This document shows positions 49,653 to 58,148 of a stretch of 64,000 nt of DNA, one piece after another. The position numbers and the translations under genes were made by a program. The stretch comes from Chryseobacterium sp. Bi04 (GTDB lineage Bacteria; Bacteroidota; Bacteroidia; Flavobacteriales; Weeksellaceae), in contig NZ_CAKKLP010000003.1 of assembly GCF_918698085.1 (NCBI RefSeq), positions 1-64,000 on the forward strand, given 5' to 3'. Every line of letters starts with the position of its first letter. Position 1 is the first letter of the stretch. The notes below the pieces were generated by a model, which did not search any database, had not been told where the DNA came from, and was given only the letters and a program-made list of their open reading frames with translations.

Positions 49653-51467
49653 ATGGAAACACTGCTTCTGTACTTTGGAAAAGTAATTGTATGTTCTGGT
49701 GTAATGTTTTTATATTATCAGTTGTCTTTAAAAGACAAGACATTTCATCATTATAACAGATTTTACCTTTTGTCAGCAATACTCATCTCATTATTGCTGC
49801 CTTTGATCAGGATAGACGATTTTACGATAGAAGTAAATAATGATATGTATATGCTTCTTGATAAGATTCAGAATTTTAACACAACAAAAAATATAGACCA
49901 TGGTCACATTTATTTTAACATTATTTTTTCAGCTCTGGGACTGGTTTCTCTCTATTTTATAGGAAAACTGAGCTATGGGATTTTTAAAATCCAGCAGTTT
50001 AAAAAACAGTTTCAGAAAGAAAGCTTTGACGGCATTAATTTTTACCGTACAGACCTGACAGAAGCCCCATTTTCATATTTTAAAAACCTTTTCTGGAAGA
50101 ATGCAATCACCTTGAATTCTGATATCGGAGAACAAATTTTAAAGCATGAAATGGTACATATTGAGCAGAAGCATTCATTTGATAAAATCTTTATTGAAGT
50201 GATCACCTCTGTGTTATGGTTCAATCCATTTTTTCACCTTATCAAAAGAGAAATTAATTTAATCCATGAATATCTGGCTGACAAAAAAGCCGTAAAACAT
50301 TCGGACACCAAAGCATTTGCGCAGATGCTTTTAGCAAGCCACTTTTCCGGAACACAGTTGCCTGCTGCCAGTCCGTTTCTAAGTTCAAACCTTAAAAAAA
50401 GACTTAAAATGTTACAAAAACCTAACACCAAATTCGGGTATGCGCGAAGAATTTTTGCATTACCGGTTTTATTTTCAGTGGCTTTTGCCTATATGGTGAA
50501 TGCTAAAAATAAAGAAATTGAAGAAACGAATATCTCCATTAAAAATGCCGTTTTACAAATTCAAAAAGATACAGTAAGACCCGGAGAAACTGAACAGAAG
50601 AAAATTCAGGAAATAAAGGCGAATGATTCTGATGATGATAAAAAGTTGTCTAAAATCCAAAAGAAGATGGATGAAAAAGGAAAGGAACTGGATAAACTGA
50701 AACCCGGCAGCAATGCTTTTAATAAGAAAATTGAAGAAATAAATGTACTTGCTTCAGAAATAAGCAAGATTGCTGACCAAAAAGCTCTTAAGGATACGGA
50801 AGAATATTTCAAATCTCCTGAATGGAAAAATCAAATGGAAGCGCTTGAGAATATGGAGATTGAAATACCTGAACCTTTGGCAGGACCTACTTCTCCTGAT
50901 GAGCCTAAAAGTCCTACTGTAATATATTCTAAAAATAGTAAAACGGTATTCTATAAAGACCTGGGCCCAAAAGAAAAAGCAGAAGTCCGAAAAGCGATGA
51001 AGGAAGCTAAAAAGGCAATGGAAGAGGCTAAAAATGCTATGAAGGAAAATGAAAAGGCAAGAAAAGAAAATGATAAAGCCAGAATAGAATCTGCTAAAGC
51101 AAGATTAGAAAGTGAGGTGGCCAGAAAAGAAGGAGTGAAGGCAAGAATTAAAGCTGAAAAAGCCGCTTTGGAAAATACAAAGAATTTCAGGAAAGTAAGT
51201 TTCACCTCAGTAGGCAGCTCTCCAAAAGTGATGGTAATGCAGGCGGATTATATTAAAAAAGATGGTGACGGGAACATTGCCATGAATGGGATAAAAAAAT
51301 TCAAGGTAAGCGGATGGGATGATCTGAAATACTATATAGATGGAAGAGAAGCATCTAAAGAAGAAGCGGATGCCTTAAAACCTGAAAATATTGCAGGCGT
51401 TACTGTTTTCAAAGAAAACAAAGCTAAAGGCACACGGAACGAAATAAGAATTCAGACAAAGAAATAA
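49653..51467 (+). CDS. M56-family (BlaR1/MecR1-like) membrane metallopeptidase
   Basis: A 604-residue membrane protein. Four hydrophobic helices lie in the first 300 residues. The zinc motif is K-H-E-M-V-H-I-E (H-E-x-x-H), with a downstream E-Y-L-A-D-K-K-A glutamate. After the last helix (about 270) is a long periplasmic part. An Asp/Lys-rich stretch comes first, then a highly regular Lys/Glu/Ala coiled coil at about 445-510 with heptad-like E-A-K-K-A-M-E-E-A-K-N-A-M. A small C-terminal domain with D-G-R-E-A-S-K-E-E-A follows, like those of other Bacteroidota M56 proteins. There is no penicillin-binding sensor domain, so the signal is not a beta-lactam by BlaR1 logic. Controls the BlaI partner by proteolysis (inferred). 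Confidence 0.88.
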   Translation: METLLLYFGKVIVCSGVMFLYYQLSLKDKTFHHYNRFYLLSAILISLLLPLIRIDDFTIEVNNDMYMLLDKIQNFNTTKNIDHGHIYFNIIFSALGLVSLYFIGKLSYGIFKIQQFKKQFQKESFDGINFYRTDLTEAPFSYFKNLFWKNAITLNSDIGEQILKHEMVHIEQKHSFDKIFIEVITSVLWFNPFFHLIKREINLIHEYLADKKAVKHSDTKAFAQMLLASHFSGTQLPAASPFLSSNLKKRLKMLQKPNTKFGYARRIFALPVLFSVAFAYMVNAKNKEIEETNISIKNAVLQIQKDTVRPGETEQKKIQEIKANDSDDDKKLSKIQKKMDEKGKELDKLKPGSNAFNKKIEEINVLASEISKIADQKALKDTEEYFKSPEWKNQMEALENMEIEIPEPLAGPTSPDEPKSPTVIYSKNSKTVFYKDLGPKEKAEVRKAMKEAKKAMEEAKNAMKENEKARKENDKARIESAKARLESEVARKEGVKARIKAEKAALENTKNFRKVSFTSVGSSPKVMVMQADYIKKDGDGNIAMNGIKKFKVSGWDDLKYYIDGREASKEEADALKPENIAGVTVFKENKAKGTRNEIRIQTKK

Positions 51468-51478
51468 CGTTTCATCAG

Positions 51479-51510
51479 GCTTTGTCAATATTGATATTGG
51501 CAAAGCTTTT
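51479..51510 (+). terminator. Hairpin between the M56 and first GLPGLI genes
   Basis: GCTTTG-T-CAATAT and ATATTG-G-CAAAGC form a long stem with one mismatch, followed by TTTT. It may reduce read-through into the GLPGLI gene 19 bp downstream. Confidence 0.6.
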
Positions 51511-51524
51511 ACTGACAAATCATT

Positions 51525-52427
51525 ATGAAAAATAAAATTCTGTTCTTTATATTACTGGGGATCTTCGCCAGTGCCCAGACCAATAGGTTTTTTTACGAAT
51601 ACAACTTTATTCCGGATTCCAATCATAAGGAAGAAGTGAAAAAAGAAATGATGTTGCTGGATATTGATAAAAAGGGATCCAGTTATTACAGCCATGATAA
51701 ATTTGTAGCAGATTCCATAGGAAGAGCCGAACTTGAAAGACAACTGAAGTCCGGAGGAGGAAACATAAGTGTTAACAGGCGGGAAAAACCTGGGCAGGTT
51801 TCTTATAAAGTAACCAAAGAATATCCGGATTTTAAAACCTCTCTCTTCAAAAATATTTCTACAGACAGATATAAAGTAAAGGAAGATAAAAAGCCTGAGT
51901 GGAAAATACTCCCTGATAAGCAAAAAATTGGAGAATATAATGCCCAGAAAGCAGCAACAAGCTTTGGAGGAAGAGAGTGGACAGCCTGGTTTACTACAGA
52001 TATCCCTTTTCAGGACGGTCCTTATAAATTTTACGGGTTGCCAGGGCTTATTGTAAAGATTGAAGATTCTACGGGGTCTCACAGCATGACGCTGATAGGT
52101 AATAAAACTGTAAAATCTGTAGATGCAGAAAAAGATATGCAGGTTCCTGAAAATGTAAAGATATTAGGATTCGGAAAAGAAATTGAGGTAACGAAAGATC
52201 AGTTTAAAAAGGCATGGAAAGCCTATGTGAATGATCCTACTAAAAATATGAGAGAGTTGATGATGAAAAATGGGGGAGACGGTAATACTAAGTTTGCCTT
52301 TAAGGTGAAAACCTCCGATGGAAAAGAAATTTCTGATCCCAGTCAGGTTTTCCGGGAAATGGAAAAAAGAACAAAAGAATCGCTTCAAAAAGATAACAAT
52401 CCGATAGAACCGGACCTGGTGAATTAA
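51525..52427 (+). CDS. GLPGLI-family secreted protein
   Basis: A 300-residue exported protein with a signal peptide ending A-S-A-Q near residue 18. The family body has R-F-F-Y-E-Y-N-F-I, then F-G-G-R-E-W-T-A-W-F-T-T and G-P-Y-K-F-Y-G-L-P-G-L-I-V-K-I near residues 155-180, the name-giving motif, and ends N-N-P-I-E-P-D. GLPGLI proteins are abundant in Bacteroidota, often next to TonB-dependent receptors or M56 proteins, and their function is unknown. It follows the BlaI/M56 pair closely, so it may belong to the same regulon. Confidence 0.9.
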   Translation: MKNKILFFILLGIFASAQTNRFFYEYNFIPDSNHKEEVKKEMMLLDIDKKGSSYYSHDKFVADSIGRAELERQLKSGGGNISVNRREKPGQVSYKVTKEYPDFKTSLFKNISTDRYKVKEDKKPEWKILPDKQKIGEYNAQKAATSFGGREWTAWFTTDIPFQDGPYKFYGLPGLIVKIEDSTGSHSMTLIGNKTVKSVDAEKDMQVPENVKILGFGKEIEVTKDQFKKAWKAYVNDPTKNMRELMMKNGGDGNTKFAFKVKTSDGKEISDPSQVFREMEKRTKESLQKDNNPIEPDLVN

Positions 52428-52449
52428 ATTATATCATTTATTATTGAAA

Positions 52450-52475
52450 CAGAATGTCACCGGCATTCTGTTTTT
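52450..52475 (+). terminator. Terminator after the first GLPGLI gene
   Basis: CAGAATG and CATTCTG with a 7-nt loop, then TTTTT. Confidence 0.8.
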
Positions 52476-52634
52476 GTTTTTTAAGGAATCGACCATAGCC
52501 AACATCAGAAAATAATATCTGCTGTGTAAAAGAATACTTATTGAACTTGATTAGTTTTAAACAGGCTTATTATTACTATTATTGCAAATATTCTTACCTT
52601 TTAAGCAACAAATAAATTTTCAACTTATCATCTT

Positions 52635-53201
52635 ATGACAGAAAAGGAAAAATGTGCAGCCGGACTTTTATATGATGCAAACTATGACAAGGAACTGATC
52701 AGCGAGCGTATTGCCTGTAAAGACCTGTGCCAGGAATATAATGAATTGAAGAACTCTGACGCTGAAAACAGAAGCCGGCTCATCAGAAGAATTATTGGAA
52801 GTACGAAGGAAAATATTTGCATAGAACCTGTTTTTTGGTGTGATTACGGATATAATATTGAAGTGGGCGAAGATTTTTATGCCAATCACAACCTGGTTAT
52901 TTTAGACTGTGCCAAAGTAAGGTTTGGAGATCATGTTTTTATAGGTCCCAATTGCAGTTTCTATACTGCCGGCCATCCACTTGATGCAAAGCAGAGAAAT
53001 AAAGGATTGGAATATGCTCATCCCATTACTGTAGGAAACAATGTCTGGCTGGGAGGAAATGTTGTTGTTCTGCCCGGAGTAAGCATAGGAGATAATTCCG
53101 TAATAGGAGCAGGAAGTGTAGTGACTAAAGATATTCCTGAAAATGTGGTAGCTGTAGGTAATCCTTGCAGGGTTGTTAAAAATATTTCCGAAGAAAAATA
53201 A
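52635..53201 (+). CDS. Sugar O-acetyltransferase (maltose/galactoside acetyltransferase family)
   Basis: A 188-residue left-handed beta-helix acetyltransferase. N-terminal M-T-E-K-E-K-C-A-A-G-L-L-Y-D-A is the Mac domain. D-Y-G-Y-N-I-E-V-G, N-C-S-F-Y-T-A-G-H-P with the catalytic His, and hexapeptide repeats (V-W-L-G-G-N-V-V-V-L-P-G-V-S-I-G-D-N-S-V-I-G) follow. It transfers acetyl from acetyl-CoA to sugars such as maltose or galactosides. It stands between two GLPGLI genes, 26 bp before the second, without obvious functional connection. Confidence 0.95.
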   Translation: MTEKEKCAAGLLYDANYDKELISERIACKDLCQEYNELKNSDAENRSRLIRRIIGSTKENICIEPVFWCDYGYNIEVGEDFYANHNLVILDCAKVRFGDHVFIGPNCSFYTAGHPLDAKQRNKGLEYAHPITVGNNVWLGGNVVVLPGVSIGDNSVIGAGSVVTKDIPENVVAVGNPCRVVKNISEEK

Positions 53202-53227
53202 GATTACATCACACAAAATAACTAACA

Positions 53228-54097
53228 ATGAAAAAACTAATCACCTTAACGATTCTTTTAGTAGGCATGATAGCCAATGCACAGAATCAGAGATTCATGT
53301 ATGAGTACCGGTATGTCACAGATTCTACTGCCGGAGATCAACCGGAAACGGAGATCATGCTGCTGGATGTTGTTTCAAAAGGTTCAAAATTTTACAGTAA
53401 AGATACCTTTGAAACAGATTCTCTCATTGCTGCAACTATGGAAAAACAGTTTAAGGCCGGAACTAAAGAATTAAATCTCTCAGGTATTCAATATAAAGGT
53501 AAAATACGGTATAGTGTTGAAAAGACATATCCGGATTATTCAGTGATTTTTTTCAATAACCTGGTTGCTGACGAATATATGGTAAAAGATGGAAGAAAAC
53601 AACAATGGACCATTCTTTCAGATAAAACAAAAATAGGAGAATTTACCGTCCAGAAGGCAGTCTGTGACTTTATCGGCAGAAAATGGACCGCCTGGTTTAC
53701 CACAGATCTTCCTATTCAGGATGGACCCTATAAATTTCACGGGCTTCCGGGATTAATTGTAAAGCTTGAAGATACTACCCACACCCATTCATTTGAATTA
53801 AAAGGAAATAAAAAGCTTCCGGCAGGATATGAATGGAAGAGTACTAAAGAGAAAGCACGATTTAACCCGATCATTACGGTGAATGAAGAGAAATATAGAA
53901 AAGCTTTTAAAGAGTATCGTGCTGATCCGATGAAAAGCGAAAGACAGATGATGGCCCAGGGGATTGTTGTTAAAGAAATAGATGCATCAGGAAAAATGAC
54001 CACTGCTTCTGATTCAGAAAAAAGGGATAAAGAAACAAAACGAAGGAATGATATCCAGAAGGAAAATAATATCCTTGAGCTCGACCTGTTGAAATAA
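53228..54097 (+). CDS. GLPGLI-family secreted protein
   Basis: A 289-residue exported paralogue of the 51525 product. The signal peptide ends A-N-A-Q at residue 18. It then has R-F-M-Y-E-Y-R-Y-V, F-I-G-R-K-W-T-A-W-F-T-T and G-P-Y-K-F-H-G-L-P-G-L-I-V-K-L. The end, E-N-N-I-L-E-L-D-L-L, aligns with the other copies. Comparison with this gene and with the 51525 gene shows how the copy at 41036-41843 is broken. Probably transcribed with the acetyltransferase gene. Confidence 0.9.
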   Translation: MKKLITLTILLVGMIANAQNQRFMYEYRYVTDSTAGDQPETEIMLLDVVSKGSKFYSKDTFETDSLIAATMEKQFKAGTKELNLSGIQYKGKIRYSVEKTYPDYSVIFFNNLVADEYMVKDGRKQQWTILSDKTKIGEFTVQKAVCDFIGRKWTAWFTTDLPIQDGPYKFHGLPGLIVKLEDTTHTHSFELKGNKKLPAGYEWKSTKEKARFNPIITVNEEKYRKAFKEYRADPMKSERQMMAQGIVVKEIDASGKMTTASDSEKRDKETKRRNDIQKENNILELDLLK

Positions 54098-54112
54098 GTA
54101 GGCTATTAAAAC

Positions 54113-54142
54113 AAAATCCCGGAACATTGTTTCGGGATTTTT
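54113..54142. terminator. Bidirectional terminator between GLPGLI and aldolase genes
   Basis: AAAATCCCG and CGGGATTTT pair around an 11-nt loop, flanked by A and T tracts, between convergent genes. Confidence 0.85.
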
Positions 54143-54164
54143 ATATTTTAGATTGTTGTCAATT

Positions 54165-54818
54165 TTATGCTAATTTCTGAGAATCTGCAATAAACTGAGC
54201 CAGTCCGCTGTCTGTTAATGGGTGTCTTAACAAGCTCAAGATCGGAGGAAGTGGAGAGGTAATTACATCAGCTCCAATTTTAGCACAGTCAATGATATGC
54301 ATTGAGTGACGGATAGAAGCTGCAAGGATTTCAGTGTCAAACATATAATTATCAAAAATAAGTCTGATCTCCTGGATAAGGTTTAATCCATCAGTAGAGA
54401 TATCATCCAGTCTTCCTAAGAACGGAGAAACATAAGTAGCTCCTGCTTTTGCTGCTAAAAGAGCCTGGCCTGCAGAAAAAATCAACGTACAGTTAGTCTT
54501 GATTCCTTTGTCAGAAAAATATTTTAACGCTTTAATACCGTCCTTGATCATTGGAATCTTTACTACGATATTTGGGTGGATAGCAGCCAATTCGTCTCCT
54601 TCTTTGATCATTTCCTCATAAGTTGTAGAAAGTACTTCTGCAGAAATATCTCCGTCTACAAGTTCGCAGATCGTTTTATAATGGTTTTTGATTGCTTCAG
54701 CTCCCTGGATTCCTTCTTTAGCCATTAATGAAGGATTGGTAGTTACACCATCCAAAATACCAAGATCTTTAGCTTCTTTGATTTGCTCTAAATTAGCTGT
54801 GTCAATAAAAAATTTCAT
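54165..54818 (-). CDS. fsa: Transaldolase/fructose-6-phosphate aldolase family protein
   Basis: A 217-residue TIM-barrel class I aldolase of the small transaldolase (TalC/FSA) group. It opens [11 protein letters not shown] with [10 protein letters not shown]. The Schiff-base Lys lies in N-I-V-V-K-I-P-M, and N-C-T-L-I-F-S and S-P-F-L-G-R-L-D-D follow. It either transfers dihydroxyacetone units in the pentose-phosphate pathway or cleaves fructose 6-phosphate; sequence alone does not settle which. No separate transaldolase is seen in the window. Own promoter. Confidence 0.92.
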   Translation of the reverse strand: MKFFIDTANLEQIKEAKDLGILDGVTTNPSLMAKEGIQGAEAIKNHYKTICELVDGDISAEVLSTTYEEMIKEGDELAAIHPNIVVKIPMIKDGIKALKYFSDKGIKTNCTLIFSAGQALLAAKAGATYVSPFLGRLDDISTDGLNLIQEIRLIFDNYMFDTEILAASIRHSMHIIDCAKIGADVITSPLPPILSLLRHPLTDSGLAQFIADSQKLA

Positions 54819-54846
54819 TTCGTTAAATTAAATAGATTTAGTTCTG

Positions 54847-54854
54847 CAAAGATA
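54847..54854 (-). promoter_or_regulatory. -7 box of the aldolase gene
   Basis: On the minus strand TATCTTTG, 28 nt before the ATG. Confidence 0.6.
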
Positions 54855-55055
54855 GGAGAATTAATTGAGTTCCTGAGTATGAATTTTGAGTTACGAGGTC
54901 CGGGGTTCGGGATGCGGGATACGAGTTTGAGGGTGGGAGTGTTTGAGTGTGAAAAACTGAAACTGAAAATCTAGAGAAACTTTATGGGAATTGTTGTTTG
55001 AAAGGTAATCTATAAGTCTCAAATCTCGAAGTCTCTTGTCTAATTTCTAAAATCG

Positions 55056-55063
55056 TACATTTG
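55056..55063 (+). promoter_or_regulatory. -7 box of the DUF1905 gene
   Basis: TACATTTG fits TAnnTTTG and lies only 7 nt before the ATG, so the message is nearly or fully leaderless. Confidence 0.55.
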
Positions 55064-55070
55064 TTACTCC

Positions 55071-55559
55071 ATGAAAAAAAAGCATTTTACAGCAACACTG
55101 GAAATCATAGGGATTAATCCTTTTGTTTTTGTTCCTGAAGAAATTTTGGATCAGATTTTTGAGGATTCAGAAAGGAATAAGAGTCCGATTCCGGTAAAAG
55201 GAACAGTGAACGGTAAAGAGTTTAAGCAGAACCTGATGAAATATGTAGGGGAATGGAGATTGTATGTGAATTTACTCATGTTGAAAAATTCTCCGAAAAG
55301 AATAGGCGAAACCATTGAAGTAACATTGGAATATGATGATTCCGACAGAAGTGTTGCCATCCATCCTCAGTTGGAACAGGCGATCAGGGACAGTAATCTG
55401 GCTACAGCCAATTTTGAAAAACTGATTCCTTCAAGACGGCATGAACTGATCCGCTATATCAATAATTTGAAAACGGAAGCCGGTATTCAGCGGAATATTG
55501 AAAAAATTATCCGGCATTTGCACGGCGAAACAGACTTTTTTGGGAAAAGGATTGATTAG
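55071..55559 (+). CDS. DUF1905/YdeI-OmdA-type protein
   Basis: A 162-residue protein. The N-terminal half (F-T-A-T-L-E, F-V-F-V-P, P-V-K-G-T-V-N-G) is a DUF1905 beta domain. The C-terminal half carries F-E-K-L-I-P-S-R-R-H-E-L-I-R-Y-I-N-N-L-K, the bacteriocin-protection/OmdA helical motif. The combination is common in Bacteroidota; function is not established. Short leader from an overlapping promoter. Confidence 0.85.
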   Translation: MKKKHFTATLEIIGINPFVFVPEEILDQIFEDSERNKSPIPVKGTVNGKEFKQNLMKYVGEWRLYVNLLMLKNSPKRIGETIEVTLEYDDSDRSVAIHPQLEQAIRDSNLATANFEKLIPSRRHELIRYINNLKTEAGIQRNIEKIIRHLHGETDFFGKRID

Positions 55560-55681
55560 GGGAAAAAGAACCAAGAATCAAGAGCCAAGAATCAAGATTT
55601 CAGATGACGGATCTTAGATTCTGGTGAGATAATTTATAGTTTCCAATTACAATAAAGAATAAAAATTAGAGGGCAAGAAAT

Positions 55682-55711
55682 AATAAAACCGGAAAATTTT
55701 CCGGTTTTATT
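55682..55711. terminator. Bidirectional terminator, nearly perfect palindrome
   Basis: AATAAAACCGGAAAA and TTTTCCGGTTTTATT are exact inverse copies, between convergent genes. Confidence 0.85.
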
Positions 55712-55715
55712 TATT

Positions 55716-56276
55716 TTATGAGTTTAAAGTCTTGCTAAGTTTTATAGCATCCTGATTGGTAGGGTCATACTGTAAAGATTTAGCAATATGCTCTTTTGCT
55801 TTGCCGGGATCACTTTTTTGTTCTGCAAAAGCTATATAGAAATAGGCATAAGCCAGATTTTTCTTATTCTGCTCTACTTCTTCAGGTTTTACCGTAGCAA
55901 CATACTTTTCGTAAGCAAGTTTTGCATTGGCATCATCTTTAGCAGACTGGTAGGCATATGCCTGGCTATAATAAGACGGAGCCCAATCCGGTAACAAAGC
56001 AGATATTTTTTTCCATGTATCAATCGCATTGGTCCAGTCTGAAGCATCCTGATAAGCCGCAGCCAGTTTTGATAGCGATTCCGTATCCTTTGGATTGGCT
56101 TCGATTTGTTTTTTAAGACCTTCAATAGTAGAGTTGCCCGATTGACTCACAGCAGCTGTATTAGCCGTATTCTTCGTACTGTCTGCCTGAGTGGTTTGTG
56201 CACTTACTAAACTAGTACCTCCTACTAGAATTAAACCTAAAAATAGATTTTTAATATTAACTTTAACCGTTTTCAT
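55716..56276 (-). CDS. Secreted tetratricopeptide-repeat protein
   Basis: A 186-residue exported protein. The signal peptide ends V-S-A-Q near residue 27, and a Thr/Asn/Ser linker follows. From residue 50 there are about three TPR units (N-P-K-D-T-E-S-L-S-K-L-A-A-A-Y, W-A-P-S-Y-Y-S-Q-A-Y-A-Y, K-N-L-A-Y-A-Y-F-Y-I-A). TPRs bind partner proteins in the envelope; the partner is unknown. Alone on its strand. Confidence 0.82.
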   Translation of the reverse strand: MKTVKVNIKNLFLGLILVGGTSLVSAQTTQADSTKNTANTAAVSQSGNSTIEGLKKQIEANPKDTESLSKLAAAYQDASDWTNAIDTWKKISALLPDWAPSYYSQAYAYQSAKDDANAKLAYEKYVATVKPEEVEQNKKNLAYAYFYIAFAEQKSDPGKAKEHIAKSLQYDPTNQDAIKLSKTLNS

Positions 56277-56421
56277 AATCTTATATTTAAAATTCTAACT
56301 TCTGAAATTCAATAATAATTCCATAAAAACTCAAATTTTAGAAGCTTTAAGTTTTTTTAGAAAATATTAACGGGATTGATGTTTTTTTTAGTTTAATTTT
56401 TGATTCATTACCGTTTGAGTT

Positions 56422-56429
56422 TATCTTTG
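56422..56429 (+). promoter_or_regulatory. -7 box of the pepE unit
   Basis: TATCTTTG, 41 nt before the ATG at 56471. Confidence 0.6.
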
Positions 56430-56470
56430 TAGTTCAGTATTTTTTTTAATAATCAATATATTTTCCCTGT

Positions 56471-57166
56471 ATGAATATCATATTAGCTTCCACATCCACC
56501 ATTTTCGGTGGAGAATATCTGGAATATTTAAGAGAAGAATTAATCCAGTTATATAAAGGAATTGACGAAATTGTTTTTATTCCTTTTGCAAGACCCGGTG
56601 GTATTTCTCATGATGAGTATACTGCAAAAGTACGTTCCTTCTTTGAAACCATCAGCATTAAAGTAAAAGGTCTTCATGAATTTGAAGATAAAGCTGAAGC
56701 CTTACATCAGGCTAAAGGTTATTTTACAGGCGGCGGAAATACATTTTTATTGGTTAAAACACTGCATGAAGAAGGGCTGATGTCTGTTTTAAAAGACAAT
56801 GTGACAGGTGGTAAAGCTTATCTGGGATGCAGTGCAGGAAGTAATATTGGTGGACAAAACATGAAAACCACGAACGATATGCCGATTGTTTATCCGCCAA
56901 GTTTTGACTGCATGGGACTCGTTCCGTTCAATATTAATCCTCATTATCTTGATCCGAATCCGGATTTGAAACACAACGGAGAAACCAGAGAAACCAGAAT
57001 CAAAGAATTTCTTACCCAGAATGATAGTAAAGTAGTAGGACTCAGAGAAGGAAACTGGATCAGAAGAACGGGAGACTCCATTACTGTTGAAGGAAGTGAG
57101 CTAACCAGGATTTTTGAAAAAAATAAAGAACCTTATGAAATAGAATCCGGAAGCACACTGTCATGA
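56471..57166 (+). CDS. pepE: Peptidase E (alpha-aspartyl dipeptidase, family S51)
   Basis: A 231-residue cytoplasmic serine peptidase that cleaves Asp-Xaa dipeptides. Seen: F-T-G-G-G-N-T-F-L-L-V near residue 78, and the nucleophile elbow L-G-C-S-A-G-S-N at about 117-124 with the catalytic Ser. Then N-I-N-P-H-Y-L-D-P-N provides the His/Asp region, and G-E-T-R-E-T-R-I-K-E-F is conserved. Length fits PepE. Its stop overlaps the ATG of the zinc-ribbon gene by 4 nt. Confidence 0.93.
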   Translation: MNIILASTSTIFGGEYLEYLREELIQLYKGIDEIVFIPFARPGGISHDEYTAKVRSFFETISIKVKGLHEFEDKAEALHQAKGYFTGGGNTFLLVKTLHEEGLMSVLKDNVTGGKAYLGCSAGSNIGGQNMKTTNDMPIVYPPSFDCMGLVPFNINPHYLDPNPDLKHNGETRETRIKEFLTQNDSKVVGLREGNWIRRTGDSITVEGSELTRIFEKNKEPYEIESGSTLS

Positions 57167-58026
57167 AACAGGAAGTGATCAATGCTTTCATAGAACGTAA
57201 TCTGAAAAATTTTCAGGTGAACAGCACCGGATGGAATGCGCTGATCAAACAAATGCTGTTTGAATTTGCCATTGGAGGCTGGAACACTGAAAAAGATATT
57301 TTTGGTAAAGAAAAATATGGAGAACTCCGTTGCTACATCTATTCTGAAGATAAGGAGCTTAACACGGTCATTAAAAATATTACCCAAAAGTACACCGCAC
57401 TTTCTATGGAAACCTGCGAGATTTGTGGAAGTGAAGGAAAAAAAAGATCAATAAATTTCTGGGAAACCACTTTATGCCTGAGCCATTACCTTACCCAGAA
57501 GCCGGTTATCGAAATTGACGAAGAACTGAATATCAGATCAAACAATAAAATACTGCTTACTATAAAGGATATTGTAAGAGCTGACATTGAATATGATCTT
57601 CAGAAATTACGGGTGTATACAGAAGAACCTGCCTGCGAGATGGAAGGGATTTCTTTTTCCTGGCAGGAACCCAATTATTATCTGCTTATGAAAACTATTC
57701 CGTTACAGGTGTTTCCACCGGATAGGCAAAATACGGTTTCAGAATTATTTGAAAATTTACAGCACTGTGAAATATGCGGATATAAGGCTGTTTACAAAAG
57801 GTCCTGCCTTCGTTGTCATCAGGAACCATGGACTGAATCTGAAGTCTTTATTGAAGATTATGGAGAAAAGGCAAATTATATAAAAGCCTGCCAGATGGAT
57901 ATCTTTATAGACGAAGATGATTATGAGAAATATTTTAAATACGATCGGTCATTTGAAAAGTCACCTGACCACCAGATCCTTTTTAGGCACCATGATCTCA
58001 AAGAATATGAGAAGCTTTTATTTTAA
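57163..58026 (+). CDS. Unrecognised protein with two CxxC zinc-binding clusters
   Basis: A 287-residue protein. Residues 80-110 hold C-E-I-C-G-S with a later C-L-S-H; residues 202-220 hold C-E-I-C-G-Y and C-L-R-C-H-Q. These two paired CxxC sites suggest zinc ribbons. The C-terminal part is acidic/aromatic (D-E-D-D-Y-E-K-Y-F-K-Y-D). No family was recognised. Coupled by ATGA overlap to pepE, so the products are made together; a shared function cannot be read from sequence. Confidence 0.75.
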   Translation: MKQEVINAFIERNLKNFQVNSTGWNALIKQMLFEFAIGGWNTEKDIFGKEKYGELRCYIYSEDKELNTVIKNITQKYTALSMETCEICGSEGKKRSINFWETTLCLSHYLTQKPVIEIDEELNIRSNNKILLTIKDIVRADIEYDLQKLRVYTEEPACEMEGISFSWQEPNYYLLMKTIPLQVFPPDRQNTVSELFENLQHCEICGYKAVYKRSCLRCHQEPWTESEVFIEDYGEKANYIKACQMDIFIDEDDYEKYFKYDRSFEKSPDHQILFRHHDLKEYEKLLF

Positions 58027-58148
58027 GTATATTTGATTAGAATTTGAATGAATAAAAATGTTTTTAGTCCGGTTCAGCCAGTCAATAGTATGATTGAGCC
58101 CCGTGATTGAGACATCTTAATAAAGTTTAGAGTAAAAACAACAATGCA

